The position numbers and the translations under genes are program-made. A model generated the notes under the pieces. The model had not been told where the DNA came from. It was given only the letters and a program-made list of their open reading frames with translations, and made no database searches. This document shows positions 47,210 to 55,322 of a stretch of 64,000 nt of DNA, piece by piece; within the stretch, counting starts at the first letter, position 1, and the number at the start of each line of letters is the position of its first letter. Source of the DNA: Gracilibacillus lacisalsi DSM 19029 (GTDB lineage: Bacteria; Bacillota; Bacilli; Bacillales; Amphibacillaceae); assembly GCF_000377765.1 (NCBI RefSeq), contig NZ_KB898669.1, forward strand, positions 1 to 64,000, read 5' to 3'.

Positions 47210-47236
47210 AAAAACCGGACCTTGTCCGGTTTTTTC
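47209..47236 (+). terminator. Terminator after the ABC exporter
   Basis: Arms AAAACCGGAC and GTCCGGTTTT with a CTT loop, followed by TTCTTG. Directly after the permease stop. Confidence 0.88.
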
Positions 47237-47381
47237 TTGTTATATGTTTTCCTCTATTATTTAAATTACCAATACCAAAACTCTTTGACTCCAACAACTT
47301 TTATTAGCCTTAACACAAACCCTCTGCGAAGATATTGAGAGCAAGTAAATACCGATGTGGCTGTGTTAAATTAGTAAACGC

Positions 47382-47410
47382 TTGACACACTCTACTGGAG
47401 GTGGTATACA
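47382..47410 (+). promoter_or_regulatory. Strong SigA promoter of the xylanase
   Basis: -35 TTGACA (47382-47387), exact 17-base spacer, -10 TATACA (47405-47410). The -35 overlaps a cre-like AGTAAACGCTTGACA and a second GAAAGCGCT core lies at about 47482, both suggesting carbon control. Confidence 0.8.
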
Positions 47411-47451
47411 AGTATACAAGTAAAAAAACTTTAAAAAATATAAAGGAGAGG

Positions 47452-47493
47452 ATGAAACATGTTTTCTTAGTTACCAAAAAAGAAAGCGCTTAA
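47452..47493 (+). other. Short leader frame (13 codons) with ribosome site
   Basis: AAAGGAGAGG immediately precedes ATG, encoding MKHVFLVTKKESA then TAA. The spacing is short and there is no homology evidence. The stop overlaps the second cre-like core. It could be a leader peptide or chance. Confidence 0.25.
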
Positions 47494-47574
47494 TATTTGT
47501 GCATTGATGAAGATGGAGAAAACCCGCTCAAAATAAAATGAGGGAAAATTCCTTTTAGAGGAGGAAACTATTTT

Positions 47575-49746
47575 ATGAAGATTAATTTATCTCTTAAACA
47601 GCTCGTTTCAGTTTCTAAAAAAGCCTTATCTAGACGAGCCTTGTCACTATTCCTGGCAATACTATTGATGGCATCCATCTCAAATAACAACATCTTAACT
47701 ACTAACGCGGCTACTAACAACGACTTACCTCCCACAGGATTAACTTACGAAAATTACCCAGCTCTAAAAGATCAATATAAAGATTACTTCTCCTTTGGTA
47801 TCTTTGGCAAAGGAGAGTTGGAAGGATTGCTTTACAATTACGCTTCCTATACTCCTGGTAATGAGATGAAGCCTGAGAATACTCAAAAAGAAAAAGGGAC
47901 CTTTACATACACCAGTGCGGATAATGCGATGAAAACCTATTCTGATAGAAACCCAGATATGCTTTTTTATGGACATACTCTCGCGTGGCATTCTCAGACA
48001 CCTACGTGGATGTGGGACGCGCCACCGGCAAGATACGATCAGACTGGTGAATTCAACAGAGAAACTGCTCTTGAAAACCTTCATACTCATATTGAGAATG
48101 TACTCGGCTACTATGGTAGTCGTATTGAAGGTATCGATGTTGTTAACGAAGCTATTGGAACCCCAAACCCTGACGATTGGAAAGCATCCTTAGCCAAAGG
48201 AGAAGGCTGGTACATGGCGCTAGACTGGGAATGGGTAGAACTTGCTTTCTTGAAAGCAGCCGAAGTTGTTGACAGCAATGGTTGGGATGTCAAACTGATC
48301 TACAACGATTTTGGTCTTGATTCTCGTGACAAAGCTCAAGTTGTTTATGAGATGGTAAAAGATATTAATGAGAAGTATGCAGATGTCCGACCAAATGGCA
48401 AACCTCTGATTGAAGTTATCGGTATGCAGGGGCACTATAACCTCTCCACTAATGTCCAAGACATTGAAGAAAACATTAAACTGTTTTCGACACTCCCAGG
48501 TGTCAAGGTTCATGTTACTGAGATGGACATTGCTTTACCACCTGGTGAACTAACTCCTGAAAATGAGAATAATCAGGGTATGAAGTATGCTGAATTGTTC
48601 CAAATCTATCGCAATTATGCTGTAGGTCCAGCTAATACTACGGGTAATCCAAAGGTGATCGAAATAGTGAAACTCGCCGGTGTGAGAGATGTACGCGATG
48701 GCTGGAAGGGTGGCGAATTTGCTATGCCGTATGACTATGACGGACATGCAAAAAAAGCATTGCTAGGTATTCTATACCCTGAAGAGTTTCTTGCAACCCA
48801 TGAATACATTGAACCTGCTACAGACGAAGAAGAAAAACAAATCGACGGTGTCTATGTATATGATACGAGTGATGGAGACAGTTGGTCCGGAGCAAATATC
48901 ATACTAGGTAACGATTCATCCCAGTGGCCATGGTCCACAACAGATGAGGAGGGTAAAGTCGCTTTCACTCCTGAAAAAGACGCAACATACCGTTTAAGTT
49001 TCAACTATACCGCAAAAGGTACTAACTCTATTCGGGTACGTTGGATAAAAGATAACTCAAATGGTGGTTATACTAGTGCAGATGGAGCAGACGTAAACAG
49101 TTATCAGTATTCTGCTAATGAAGTAGCTGAGCATATACCTGCGTATTTCAACAGTGGAATGGTAAATATGGGAAGCTATACTTTAACAACGGAAATAAAA
49201 CTAGACGGGTCACAACCTGCTGATGGTCTGATTGGTAACATCGCTATTCGCGGAGGCGGTGGCGGTAACGCCTTCTCAATCAACTGGATTAAGGTGGAAA
49301 AGGTTGGATCTAATAATGAGCCAGATACGCTTCTTGTTAATTGGCCAGAGGGAATAGATAATGAGGATCCAGCAGATGGAGAAGATCCTATTGATGGCGA
49401 GGATCCAGTAGACGGAGAAGATCCGGTTGATGGCGAAGATCCAGTAGACGGAGGAGATCCGGTTGATGGCGAAGATCCGGTAGACGGAGGAGACCTGATT
49501 GATGGTGAGGATCCGGTAGACGGGGGAGATCCTGTTGTTGGTGATGATCCGGTAGACGGAGGAGATCCGGTTGATGGCGAAGATCCAGTAGACGGAGAAG
49601 ATCCTCTTGATGGCGAGGATACTGATGTTGGTAATGAACTTCCTGATACTTCAACTAATACATTCAATTGGTTAGTATTAGGTATGATATTGCTACTAGT
49701 CGGAGCATCTTCATTCTTGATTACAAGAAAAAAGCTTAGACAATAA
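47575..49746 (+). CDS. Cell-wall-anchored GH10 endo-beta-1,4-xylanase
   Basis: A 723-residue secreted enzyme. A long basic signal peptide (about 1-46) precedes the GH10 barrel (about 52-420) with acid/base Glu192 (DVVNEAIG) and nucleophile Glu316 (HVTEMDIALP). A beta-sandwich (about 425-580) resembles a carbohydrate-binding module (SFNYTAKGTNSIRVRWI). Residues 598-681 are 14 hexapeptides of DPVDGE/G type, then LPDTS (689-693), a membrane helix and a basic tail: a sortase signal. The sortase gene is not in the window. GAGGAGG precedes the ATG. Confidence 0.94.
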   Translation: MKINLSLKQLVSVSKKALSRRALSLFLAILLMASISNNNILTTNAATNNDLPPTGLTYENYPALKDQYKDYFSFGIFGKGELEGLLYNYASYTPGNEMKPENTQKEKGTFTYTSADNAMKTYSDRNPDMLFYGHTLAWHSQTPTWMWDAPPARYDQTGEFNRETALENLHTHIENVLGYYGSRIEGIDVVNEAIGTPNPDDWKASLAKGEGWYMALDWEWVELAFLKAAEVVDSNGWDVKLIYNDFGLDSRDKAQVVYEMVKDINEKYADVRPNGKPLIEVIGMQGHYNLSTNVQDIEENIKLFSTLPGVKVHVTEMDIALPPGELTPENENNQGMKYAELFQIYRNYAVGPANTTGNPKVIEIVKLAGVRDVRDGWKGGEFAMPYDYDGHAKKALLGILYPEEFLATHEYIEPATDEEEKQIDGVYVYDTSDGDSWSGANIILGNDSSQWPWSTTDEEGKVAFTPEKDATYRLSFNYTAKGTNSIRVRWIKDNSNGGYTSADGADVNSYQYSANEVAEHIPAYFNSGMVNMGSYTLTTEIKLDGSQPADGLIGNIAIRGGGGGNAFSINWIKVEKVGSNNEPDTLLVNWPEGIDNEDPADGEDPIDGEDPVDGEDPVDGEDPVDGGDPVDGEDPVDGGDLIDGEDPVDGGDPVVGDDPVDGGDPVDGEDPVDGEDPLDGEDTDVGNELPDTSTNTFNWLVLGMILLLVGASSFLITRKKLRQ
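49366..49617 (+). repeat. 18-bp in-frame repeat (DPVDGE), 14 units
   Basis: Fourteen imperfect 18-base units encode the acidic wall-spanning stalk of the xylanase. Two long antisense frames here are by-products of the repeat. Confidence 0.9.
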
Positions 49747-49749
49747 TTA

Positions 49750-49786
49750 AATCGGAACAAAGGGATGGGCCTTTGTTCCGATTTTT
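49750..49786 (+). terminator. Terminator of the xylanase gene
   Basis: Perfect 14-base arms AATCGGAACAAAGG and CCTTTGTTCCGATT with a 6-base loop, followed by a T-run. Confidence 0.93.
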
Positions 49787-49901
49787 AACCTAATCGCTCA
49801 TGAAAACAATCCTTAATAAGGCATACTTTTGCTTAATATAGATCTAAAAAAGAATTTAAAATTCGACTTTTATTCTACTTGTCGAGTGTTCTTCTTCTAT
49901 A

Positions 49902-50618
49902 CTATTCGTCCTTCAAAATCTCATGCAAAAACCGTTCCCGATGTTCTAAAAAATAACGAGTGATTTGATAATGATCCGTATTCTCATAAGCAACTTCCTG
50001 AATACGGTCATCATCAAAACTAAAAATGGTCGCCTCCGGATACCCTAGCAAAATCGGCGAATGGGTTGCGATAATGAATTGACTATCACCGTTTGCTGAT
50101 AAATCATGCAATATCCTTAAGAAAGCAAGTTGTCGCTGGGGGGATAAGGCAGCTTCCGGCTCATCCAATAAATAAATCGCTTGTTGATGAAAGCGATGTT
50201 GAAACAATGATAGAAAGGACTCACCGTGTGACTGATGATGTAGTGACTTACCGCCATAAGACAAGTCACCTCCATCAAGCGAATCAATATGGGTAGCAAA
50301 ATGATGAAACGTTTCTGCTCGTAAAAAGAACCCGTTTGTTACTTTCGGCATCCATGACAATGTAATATAATCTCCTAATGCTGACTGAGCTTCATGTACC
50401 TCAAAATAATTATTACGTCCCCCACCAGCTGTATTAAATCCACATTTATCAGCAATACCCTCTAGTAATGTTGATTTACCTGACCCGTTCTCCCCGACAA
50501 AAAAAGTCACATTACTGGTGATATCCAATTGCTCTAACCTTTTTATTACTGGGATAGAAAAAGGGTAACGATCATCAATATTTTTATCTTTCTCTAGTGT
50601 GATTCGTTTTAAATACAT
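49902..50618 (-). CDS. AAA/ABC-like ATPase (COG3910 type)
   Basis: A 238-residue soluble ATPase. Walker A GENGSGKSTLLEGIADKCG (about 42-60), a signature-like HGESFLS, Walker B IYLLDEPEAALSPQRQLAFL and the His of FIIATHSPILLGYPEATI. Similar stand-alone ATPases occur widely with unclear function. It follows the response regulator gene by 15 bases, suggesting cotranscription. Confidence 0.85.
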   Translation of the reverse strand: MYLKRITLEKDKNIDDRYPFSIPVIKRLEQLDITSNVTFFVGENGSGKSTLLEGIADKCGFNTAGGGRNNYFEVHEAQSALGDYITLSWMPKVTNGFFLRAETFHHFATHIDSLDGGDLSYGGKSLHHQSHGESFLSLFQHRFHQQAIYLLDEPEAALSPQRQLAFLRILHDLSANGDSQFIIATHSPILLGYPEATIFSFDDDRIQEVAYENTDHYQITRYFLEHRERFLHEILKDE

Positions 50619-50633
50619 ATTCTCACCAACTTT

Positions 50634-51323
50634 CTACTCTTTTTTAAAACGATAACCAACACCCCAGATCGTTTCAATAAAAGTTGGTTGTGAGGGATCT
50701 CGTTCGATCTTCTCTCGGATTTTACGAATGTGCACCGTTACCGTGGAGCTGTCACCGACCGCATCCAAGCCCCAGATTTTTTCTAAAAGGTGATCTTTCG
50801 TGAATACCTGGTTAGGATTCGTCGCAAGGAAATATAATAAATCATACTCTTTGGCGGTCAACGTCAGTTCTACTTCATCCAGATAGACTCTTCTTGATGG
50901 GTGATCGATAGTCAACCCTTTGAATTCGATGAGTGGACTTGTTTTTTCTCGTTGTGTTAGCCGCTGATATCGGGATATATGTGCCTTTACTCTGGCAACA
51001 AGCTCATTCGGATTAAATGGTTTGACGATATAGTCATCAGCTCCGCGGTTAAACCCTTTTATCTTATCAATATCTTCTTTTCTTGCGGTTACCATTAAAA
51101 TCGGGATGTCTAATGTTTCTCTGAAGTGTTCACAAAGCTTAAAGCCATCAATTTCAGGCAACATTAAATCTAGTAAAATCAGTGCATAAGATTCTTGCTT
51201 GGCCAAGGTTAAACCTTCACTACCAGTTGTTGCGATATCCACCTCGAAACCACTTAATTCTAAATAGTCCCGCTGTAATTCTGCAATACTTTCTTCATCT
51301 TCAATAATTAATATCTTGGTCAT
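50634..51323 (-). CDS. OmpR/PhoB-family response regulator
   Basis: A 229-residue regulator. The receiver domain begins KILIIEDEESIAELQRDYL, with the phospho-acceptor Asp in LILLDLMLPEIDG and the switch Lys in DYIVKPFNPNEL. The winged helix (about 130-228) ends TFIETIWGVGYRFKKE. Its ATG overlaps the kinase stop. Acts with the adjacent kinase. Confidence 0.95.
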   Translation of the reverse strand: MTKILIIEDEESIAELQRDYLELSGFEVDIATTGSEGLTLAKQESYALILLDLMLPEIDGFKLCEHFRETLDIPILMVTARKEDIDKIKGFNRGADDYIVKPFNPNELVARVKAHISRYQRLTQREKTSPLIEFKGLTIDHPSRRVYLDEVELTLTAKEYDLLYFLATNPNQVFTKDHLLEKIWGLDAVGDSSTVTVHIRKIREKIERDPSQPTFIETIWGVGYRFKKE

Positions 51324-52405
51324 TTTTGTTCACCTTTTTTCAATTGAAAATAAATAGTCGTACCATGACCAGGCTCACTATCCGCCCAAATAGTGCCGCC
51401 ATGTGCTTCGATAATCTTTTTCACAATCGCAAGTCCAAGACCGCTTCCCCCTGTTCTTGAATTCCGTGATGTATCTGTCCGGTAGAAGCGGTCAAATATA
51501 TAAGGAAGTTCGTTTTCACTGATTCCACTTCCATTATCTTCTACAGCTATCATAACATGTTCGCTTTGTTCTGTTAGCCTAATTCTGATCATAGCTTTCT
51601 TTTTGTCGATATATTTAACACTGTTAGTAATGACATTCATAATCGCTCGGTGTAATTGCTCACGATCCGCTTTCACTAAAAAGTTTTGTCCCTTGTCCGC
51701 AATAAACTCCAAAGTTATCTGGTTATATTGAAACGTTAATTCCTCGATAATATCGTCTAAATAGGCATTAATATCAAGCACTTCAAACTGAAATGGCATT
51801 CGATCTAAATCTAGCTTCGAATATATAAAGAGCTCATCAACCATTTTTTCTAGCTGGTCCGTTTTGTCATAAATCGTCTGCATATAGCGATCTAATTTTT
51901 CAGGCGAGTCCGCAACGCCGTCCATTACTCCTTGAACATATCCTTTAATCGATGTCACCGGTGTCCGTAAATCATGAGAGATACTAGCAATTAATTCTTG
52001 GCGGTTTGCTTCATATTTTGCCTGGGTTTCCTTCGCCTGTTTTAAACTTATTCTCATTTCTTCAAACGTATTGGATAATTGACCGAGTTCATCCTTTTTC
52101 TTGGATTGTATGTTATGGTCCAGGTCACCTTGTTTTATTTTTTCTGCGGCTTCGTTCAATCGTTTAATCGGTTTAATGATCGTCCTTGATACAAAGTAAG
52201 TCAACAAGCCATTCGTGACCATTAATAAAAGAATAATTGCCACCAATCGGTAACTCATAAACCTTTGCAGGCTATCCCCTTCAGGTTCTAGATTTCCCAT
52301 CACGAAAAAAAGATAACCTAACAAAATCTCGATGATTAAAAAGCCGACCACTGGTATGATGATCATCGCTATATTGGACAACAATAATCTTTTTTTTATC
52401 GACAT
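51320..52405 (-). CDS. Membrane sensor histidine kinase
   Basis: A 361-residue kinase. Two hydrophobic segments (about 10-35 and 48-70) flank a short external loop, then a HAMP domain (RTIIKPIKRLNEAAEKIKQGDLDH), phospho-acceptor His in ASISHDLRTPVTSIKGYVQG, N box NVITNSVKYI, G1 VEDNGSGI and G2 SGLGLAIVKKI. The loop between segments is short, as in intramembrane-type sensing. ATG at 52405 follows AGGTG. Confidence 0.95.
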   Translation of the reverse strand: MSIKKRLLLSNIAMIIIPVVGFLIIEILLGYLFFVMGNLEPEGDSLQRFMSYRLVAIILLLMVTNGLLTYFVSRTIIKPIKRLNEAAEKIKQGDLDHNIQSKKKDELGQLSNTFEEMRISLKQAKETQAKYEANRQELIASISHDLRTPVTSIKGYVQGVMDGVADSPEKLDRYMQTIYDKTDQLEKMVDELFIYSKLDLDRMPFQFEVLDINAYLDDIIEELTFQYNQITLEFIADKGQNFLVKADREQLHRAIMNVITNSVKYIDKKKAMIRIRLTEQSEHVMIAVEDNGSGISENELPYIFDRFYRTDTSRNSRTGGSGLGLAIVKKIIEAHGGTIWADSEPGHGTTIYFQLKKGEQK

Positions 52406-52459
52406 CAGCTGCACCTGCCTTTTGTTAGATTATAATAAAGAAAGAACGGATAAGCCAAT

Positions 52460-52651
52460 TTAGTTCGTCTTCTTGTGATCCAGGAATGGTACAAGGATCG
52501 CACAAATAATAGCTGTATAATAAGGCAGAAACTTTATTCCGATTGGCGTGTTAAAGATCGTCACTCCTAAAATACCAATTAAGCTCGATAAAGCAATTCC
52601 TAACACAAAACCTCCTATTAATCCTACTATAATAGCGATAAAAGTTCTCAT
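52460..52651 (-). CDS. Small two-helix membrane protein
   Basis: 63 residues, MRTFIAIIVGLIGGFVLGIALS followed by a second hydrophobic stretch and a DHKKTN tail. Resembles DUF5957-type proteins. ATG at 52651 has AAAGGAG upstream and overlaps the upstream gene end by four bases. First or second gene of the kinase operon; a role in sensing is speculative. Confidence 0.75.
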   Translation of the reverse strand: MRTFIAIIVGLIGGFVLGIALSSLIGILGVTIFNTPIGIKFLPYYTAIICAILVPFLDHKKTN

Positions 52652-53037
52652 GATTGATTCTCCTTTTTTAGATAAAATTTTGCTTGAATAACCATCCAAA
52701 ATGACAATAATAATAGACTAGTTCCTATTACTGGATGTAACGCTGCAAACCACGGAAGCTTTCCTGCAATATTTGCAGAGAAATACATAAAAAACATCAT
52801 CAGCATCAATCCGAAAATCTGCCAGTATACCACTCTTGGTAGTTTTGCTAACCAGGCAACAATTAGCAGTAGTAACGGCACATTAAAACCAAACAGATGA
52901 ATAAAAAACGTGTGATTTGCCCAATGCATTGGATGAATAAATATCGCCATTCCTGCTAAAATAATTTGCGTTGTTATCATTAGTGTAAAGATGACAGTGA
53001 GTGCGAAATATAAGATTTTCACAATTGGAATTCGCAT
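52648..53037 (-). CDS. Small four-helix membrane protein (DUF6220-like)
   Basis: 129 residues with about four hydrophobic segments and histidines in FIHPMHWANHTFFIHLFGF. Likely DUF6220-like. GGAGGAAG precedes the ATG. It is the first gene of the unit that continues into the small membrane protein, kinase, regulator and ATPase. Confidence 0.72.
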   Translation of the reverse strand: MRIPIVKILYFALTVIFTLMITTQIILAGMAIFIHPMHWANHTFFIHLFGFNVPLLLLIVAWLAKLPRVVYWQIFGLMLMMFFMYFSANIAGKLPWFAALHPVIGTSLLLLSFWMVIQAKFYLKKENQS

Positions 53038-53144
53038 AGATTCTTCCTCCTTTGATTGACTTTAAGCACAGTCTATCGTTAGAATCTAAACTCCCTCTTA
53101 GCTAATTCTTAATTTTTTCTTAAATAAGAAAAAACGAACAAAAT

Positions 53145-53235
53145 CCGCTCAAAAAAGCGGATATTTCAGGTCAAACAATTCCCACATGATTGGAAGTTGG
53201 CAGCCCTTCGCTATGATCATGCTCTACAACGATAG
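53145..53235 (+). repeat. Imperfect-palindrome repeat family, copy 5 (right half)
   Basis: TCAGGTCAAACAATTCCCAC is shared with copy 4, followed by TTGGAAGTTGGCAGCCCTTC and GCTCTACAAC. The left half is missing apart from a short CCGCTCAAAAAAGCGG hairpin. Confidence 0.7.
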
Positions 53236-53278
53236 CATGAGTTAACACAGTTGTTTTCACTTACAAAATGTGTATATA

Positions 53279-53428
53279 TTACAAGGAAAAACGAGGAATG
53301 TATTTGTAAGATTTCCCGGTAAAGTTGAAATAACCGGGAAATCAATCTACTTAAGTAAGAGGTTTTCCCGATAACAATGAAATTACAGGGAAATCTAACA
53401 AGAAGAATGAAAGTTTTCCGCGATAAAT
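53279..53428. repeat. TTTCCCGGTAAA hairpin repeat, copy C
   Basis: Starts TTACAAGGAAAA, like copy A, then AGATTTCCCGGTAAAGTTG, TAACCGGGAAATC, AAGAGGTTTTCCCGATAA, ATTACAGGGAAATCTAAC. It aligns with copy A over about 130 bases by eye. It lies about 80 bases after the 3' end of the membrane protein gene at 53511. Confidence 0.8.
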
Positions 53429-53510
53429 AATACACGTCGTTTAGACAGCGCATCAATTTTTATCGAAATAGCTAATTTTCTAGACAAAAAAATAATCCGC
53501 ACTAGGCGAA

Positions 53511-54041
53511 TTATCGAAAATATTTATCTATATACTGTTGTTCTTCCTCTTCGGTATACAATCGTAATGCTCTGCCAACGGTACCATTCTTTAGTTCCCA
53601 AATATAATTATGTACTTCTACCGCATTACTGAAATCACCGTTTTGCCACGCTGTTAAAGCCTCAATATAAAAATCACGATGGGTAAAATCAGAGTTTTTT
53701 GCTGTTTCGAGCATTAAGTCTATTCTTTCATCCGTGATTTCTATAGCCCCCCACTTATCTTCAGCATGAATTTTTTGATGTGTCATATGATGTAAAGTAT
53801 CCATAAAATTAGCTTCACTTTGAATACTGTCAGTGTTCACTTCCTGTACTTCTTCCTCAATATCTGCCTCACTAACTTCCATATCCACTTCTGCTGTCAT
53901 TTCTTCTTGTGGCTCATCGTCATTTGCCACATCATCCTCAGATAATAAAGCAAAAAGAATAAATATTGCAAAACCAAGAACACCTATCGCAAATCCAATA
54001 GTAACTACCCATCCAATAATACCTAATAATTTACTTTTCAT
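53511..54041 (-). CDS. Membrane-anchored protein, DUF6241-like
   Basis: 176 residues. One N-terminal hydrophobic segment (about 5-34), an acidic linker (about 35-75) and a soluble helical domain FMDTLHHMTHQKIHAEDKWGAIEITDERIDLML ... EVHNYIWELKNGTVGRALRLYTEEEEQQYI. The His-rich start is conserved in proteins I associate with DUF6241; function unknown. Monocistronic. Confidence 0.72.
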   Translation of the reverse strand: MKSKLLGIIGWVVTIGFAIGVLGFAIFILFALLSEDDVANDDEPQEEMTAEVDMEVSEADIEEEVQEVNTDSIQSEANFMDTLHHMTHQKIHAEDKWGAIEITDERIDLMLETAKNSDFTHRDFYIEALTAWQNGDFSNAVEVHNYIWELKNGTVGRALRLYTEEEEQQYIDKYFR

Positions 54042-54165
54042 TCCAATACCTCCATAATTAACATATCCAAAAATATACCAAAAATCAAGTCTCTTTAATG
54101 TGTTGACTTTGATATTTGGTGGTAATACTTATGTAGAATGAATTATTTAAATGAGGAGTGGTTTA

Positions 54166-55008
54166 ATGAGTAATGTAGTTCCTTCCGTTAAATTGCATGA
54201 TGGTCTAGAAATTCCCGTTATTGGCTTCGGTACAGCTAACATGAAAGGAAATCAAGGGTCGACTGCTATTGCTAGTGCGATTTCAAATGGTTACAGGTTA
54301 ATAGATACCGCTTATAATTATGAAAACGAAGGTGCGGTTGGCGAAGGTATCCGCAGATCTAATATATCTAGAGAACAACTACAAGTTGCCTCTAAACTGC
54401 CAGGACGTTATCACCAATATGACGAGGCTGTAGAAGCGATTCAAGAATCATTATTCCGTGCCAATTTAGATTACTTTGACTTATATTTAATTCACTGGCC
54501 GAATCCGAAACAGGATCACTATGTGGAAGCATGGCAAGCATTGATTGATGCAAAGAAATGGGGATTGATCCGCTCCATTGGTGTAAGTAACTTCTTACCA
54601 GAGCATCTTGAAAGATTAGAAGAAGAAACAGGCGTCCTCCCGAGCATCAATCAAATTGAGTTACATCCATTCTTTAACCAGGAAGAGCAACGAAAATGGC
54701 ATGAGGAGCACGGTATTGTCACAGAATCGTGGAGTCCTCTCTATCGTGCCAAACATACGATGGAGAATGAAACACTTCAATATGTTGCACATAAATATAA
54801 CAAGTCTGTCGCACAAGTTATTTTGCGTTGGCATTATCAGCTCGGTGCGGTGACGATTCCGAAATCTACTTCACCAACTAGACAGGTCGAAAATATTTCT
54901 ATCTTTGACTTTGCATTAGACTATGAAGATATGGAAATGATCGGGAAACTAACAAGAGCGGATGGCAGAATTAACGACCAGAACCCAGCAGAATATGAAG
55001 AATTTTAA
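54166..55008 (+). CDS. Aldo/keto reductase
   Basis: A 280-residue NADPH-dependent reductase. The tetrad is visible: Asp/Tyr in LIDTAYNYENEGAVG, Lys in VASKLPGRYH, His in LYLIHWPNP. The cofactor region is IPKSTSPTRQVENISIFDF. Close in type to Bacillus YvgN/YtbE enzymes, which reduce glyoxals and related aldehydes. ATG at 54166 has GAGGAG upstream. Confidence 0.94.
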   Translation: MSNVVPSVKLHDGLEIPVIGFGTANMKGNQGSTAIASAISNGYRLIDTAYNYENEGAVGEGIRRSNISREQLQVASKLPGRYHQYDEAVEAIQESLFRANLDYFDLYLIHWPNPKQDHYVEAWQALIDAKKWGLIRSIGVSNFLPEHLERLEEETGVLPSINQIELHPFFNQEEQRKWHEEHGIVTESWSPLYRAKHTMENETLQYVAHKYNKSVAQVILRWHYQLGAVTIPKSTSPTRQVENISIFDFALDYEDMEMIGKLTRADGRINDQNPAEYEEF

Positions 55009-55031
55009 ACCAATCAAATACTATTTCATAC

Positions 55032-55072
55032 AAAGAGGGTGCCACCTAAACGTTAGGGGCACCCTCTTTCAT
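55032..55072. terminator. Bidirectional terminator
   Basis: Perfect 12-base arms AAAGAGGGTGCC and GGCACCCTCTTT with a 14-base loop. Lies between the convergent aldo/keto reductase and small charged-protein genes. Confidence 0.82.
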
Positions 55073-55078
55073 TCGGCA

Positions 55079-55306
55079 CTATTTTCCTTTATACTTTTCT
55101 TCTGATTGTGAAGTGTTCTGGCTATTCTTCTTATCTTTGAGATTCTTCTCTTCAATTTCCAAATCTCTTAGTGGAATATCATCGACTAGTTGTTGCTCCT
55201 TAAACTTGTACAGTTCTGGCCGTTTCTCATCGTTAACACTTTTCCGTTTGTTATCGACCGTTTCTTTTTGCTCTACTTGTTTATTTTTACGTTCCTCCCC
55301 CATCAT
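55079..55306 (-). CDS. Small charged protein of unknown function
   Basis: 75 residues, almost entirely hydrophilic and rich in Lys, Glu and Gln (ERKNKQVEQKETVDNKRKS ... DLEIEEKNLKDKKN). Probably disordered or coiled-coil. ATG at 55306 has AAGGAAGG upstream. It starts 17 bases after the P450 stop, so is probably cotranscribed. No family recognised. Confidence 0.6.
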   Translation of the reverse strand: MMGEERKNKQVEQKETVDNKRKSVNDEKRPELYKFKEQQLVDDIPLRDLEIEEKNLKDKKNSQNTSQSEEKYKGK

Positions 55307-55322
55307 TAGCACCTTCCTTTTT

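Larger units (their letters stand above)
47237..47574. other. Xylanase control region and leader
   Basis: This stretch holds the xylanase promoter, a roughly 160-base leader and a short leader frame. No ordinary gene. Confidence 0.55.
53038..53510. other. Gap holding repeat copies 5 and C
   Basis: A gap of 473 bases. It contains a right-half copy of the palindrome family and hairpin repeat C. No gene is supported; the frame at 53217-53456 is a repeat shadow. Confidence 0.55.

Noticed and set aside
49388-49654. Antisense HQPDLLRLLDLRHQ repeat frame
   Set aside because: Another frame of the same 18-base repeat.
49176-49760. Long antisense frame (STGSSPSTGSPPS repeats) opposite the xylanase
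   Set aside because: Produced by the sense-strand DPVDGE repeat; the sense gene has signal peptide, catalytic residues and LPDTS.
49902-53037. Phage-defence system built on the stand-alone ATPase
   Set aside because: Neighbours are an ordinary two-component pair and small membrane proteins; no nuclease or toxin is seen.
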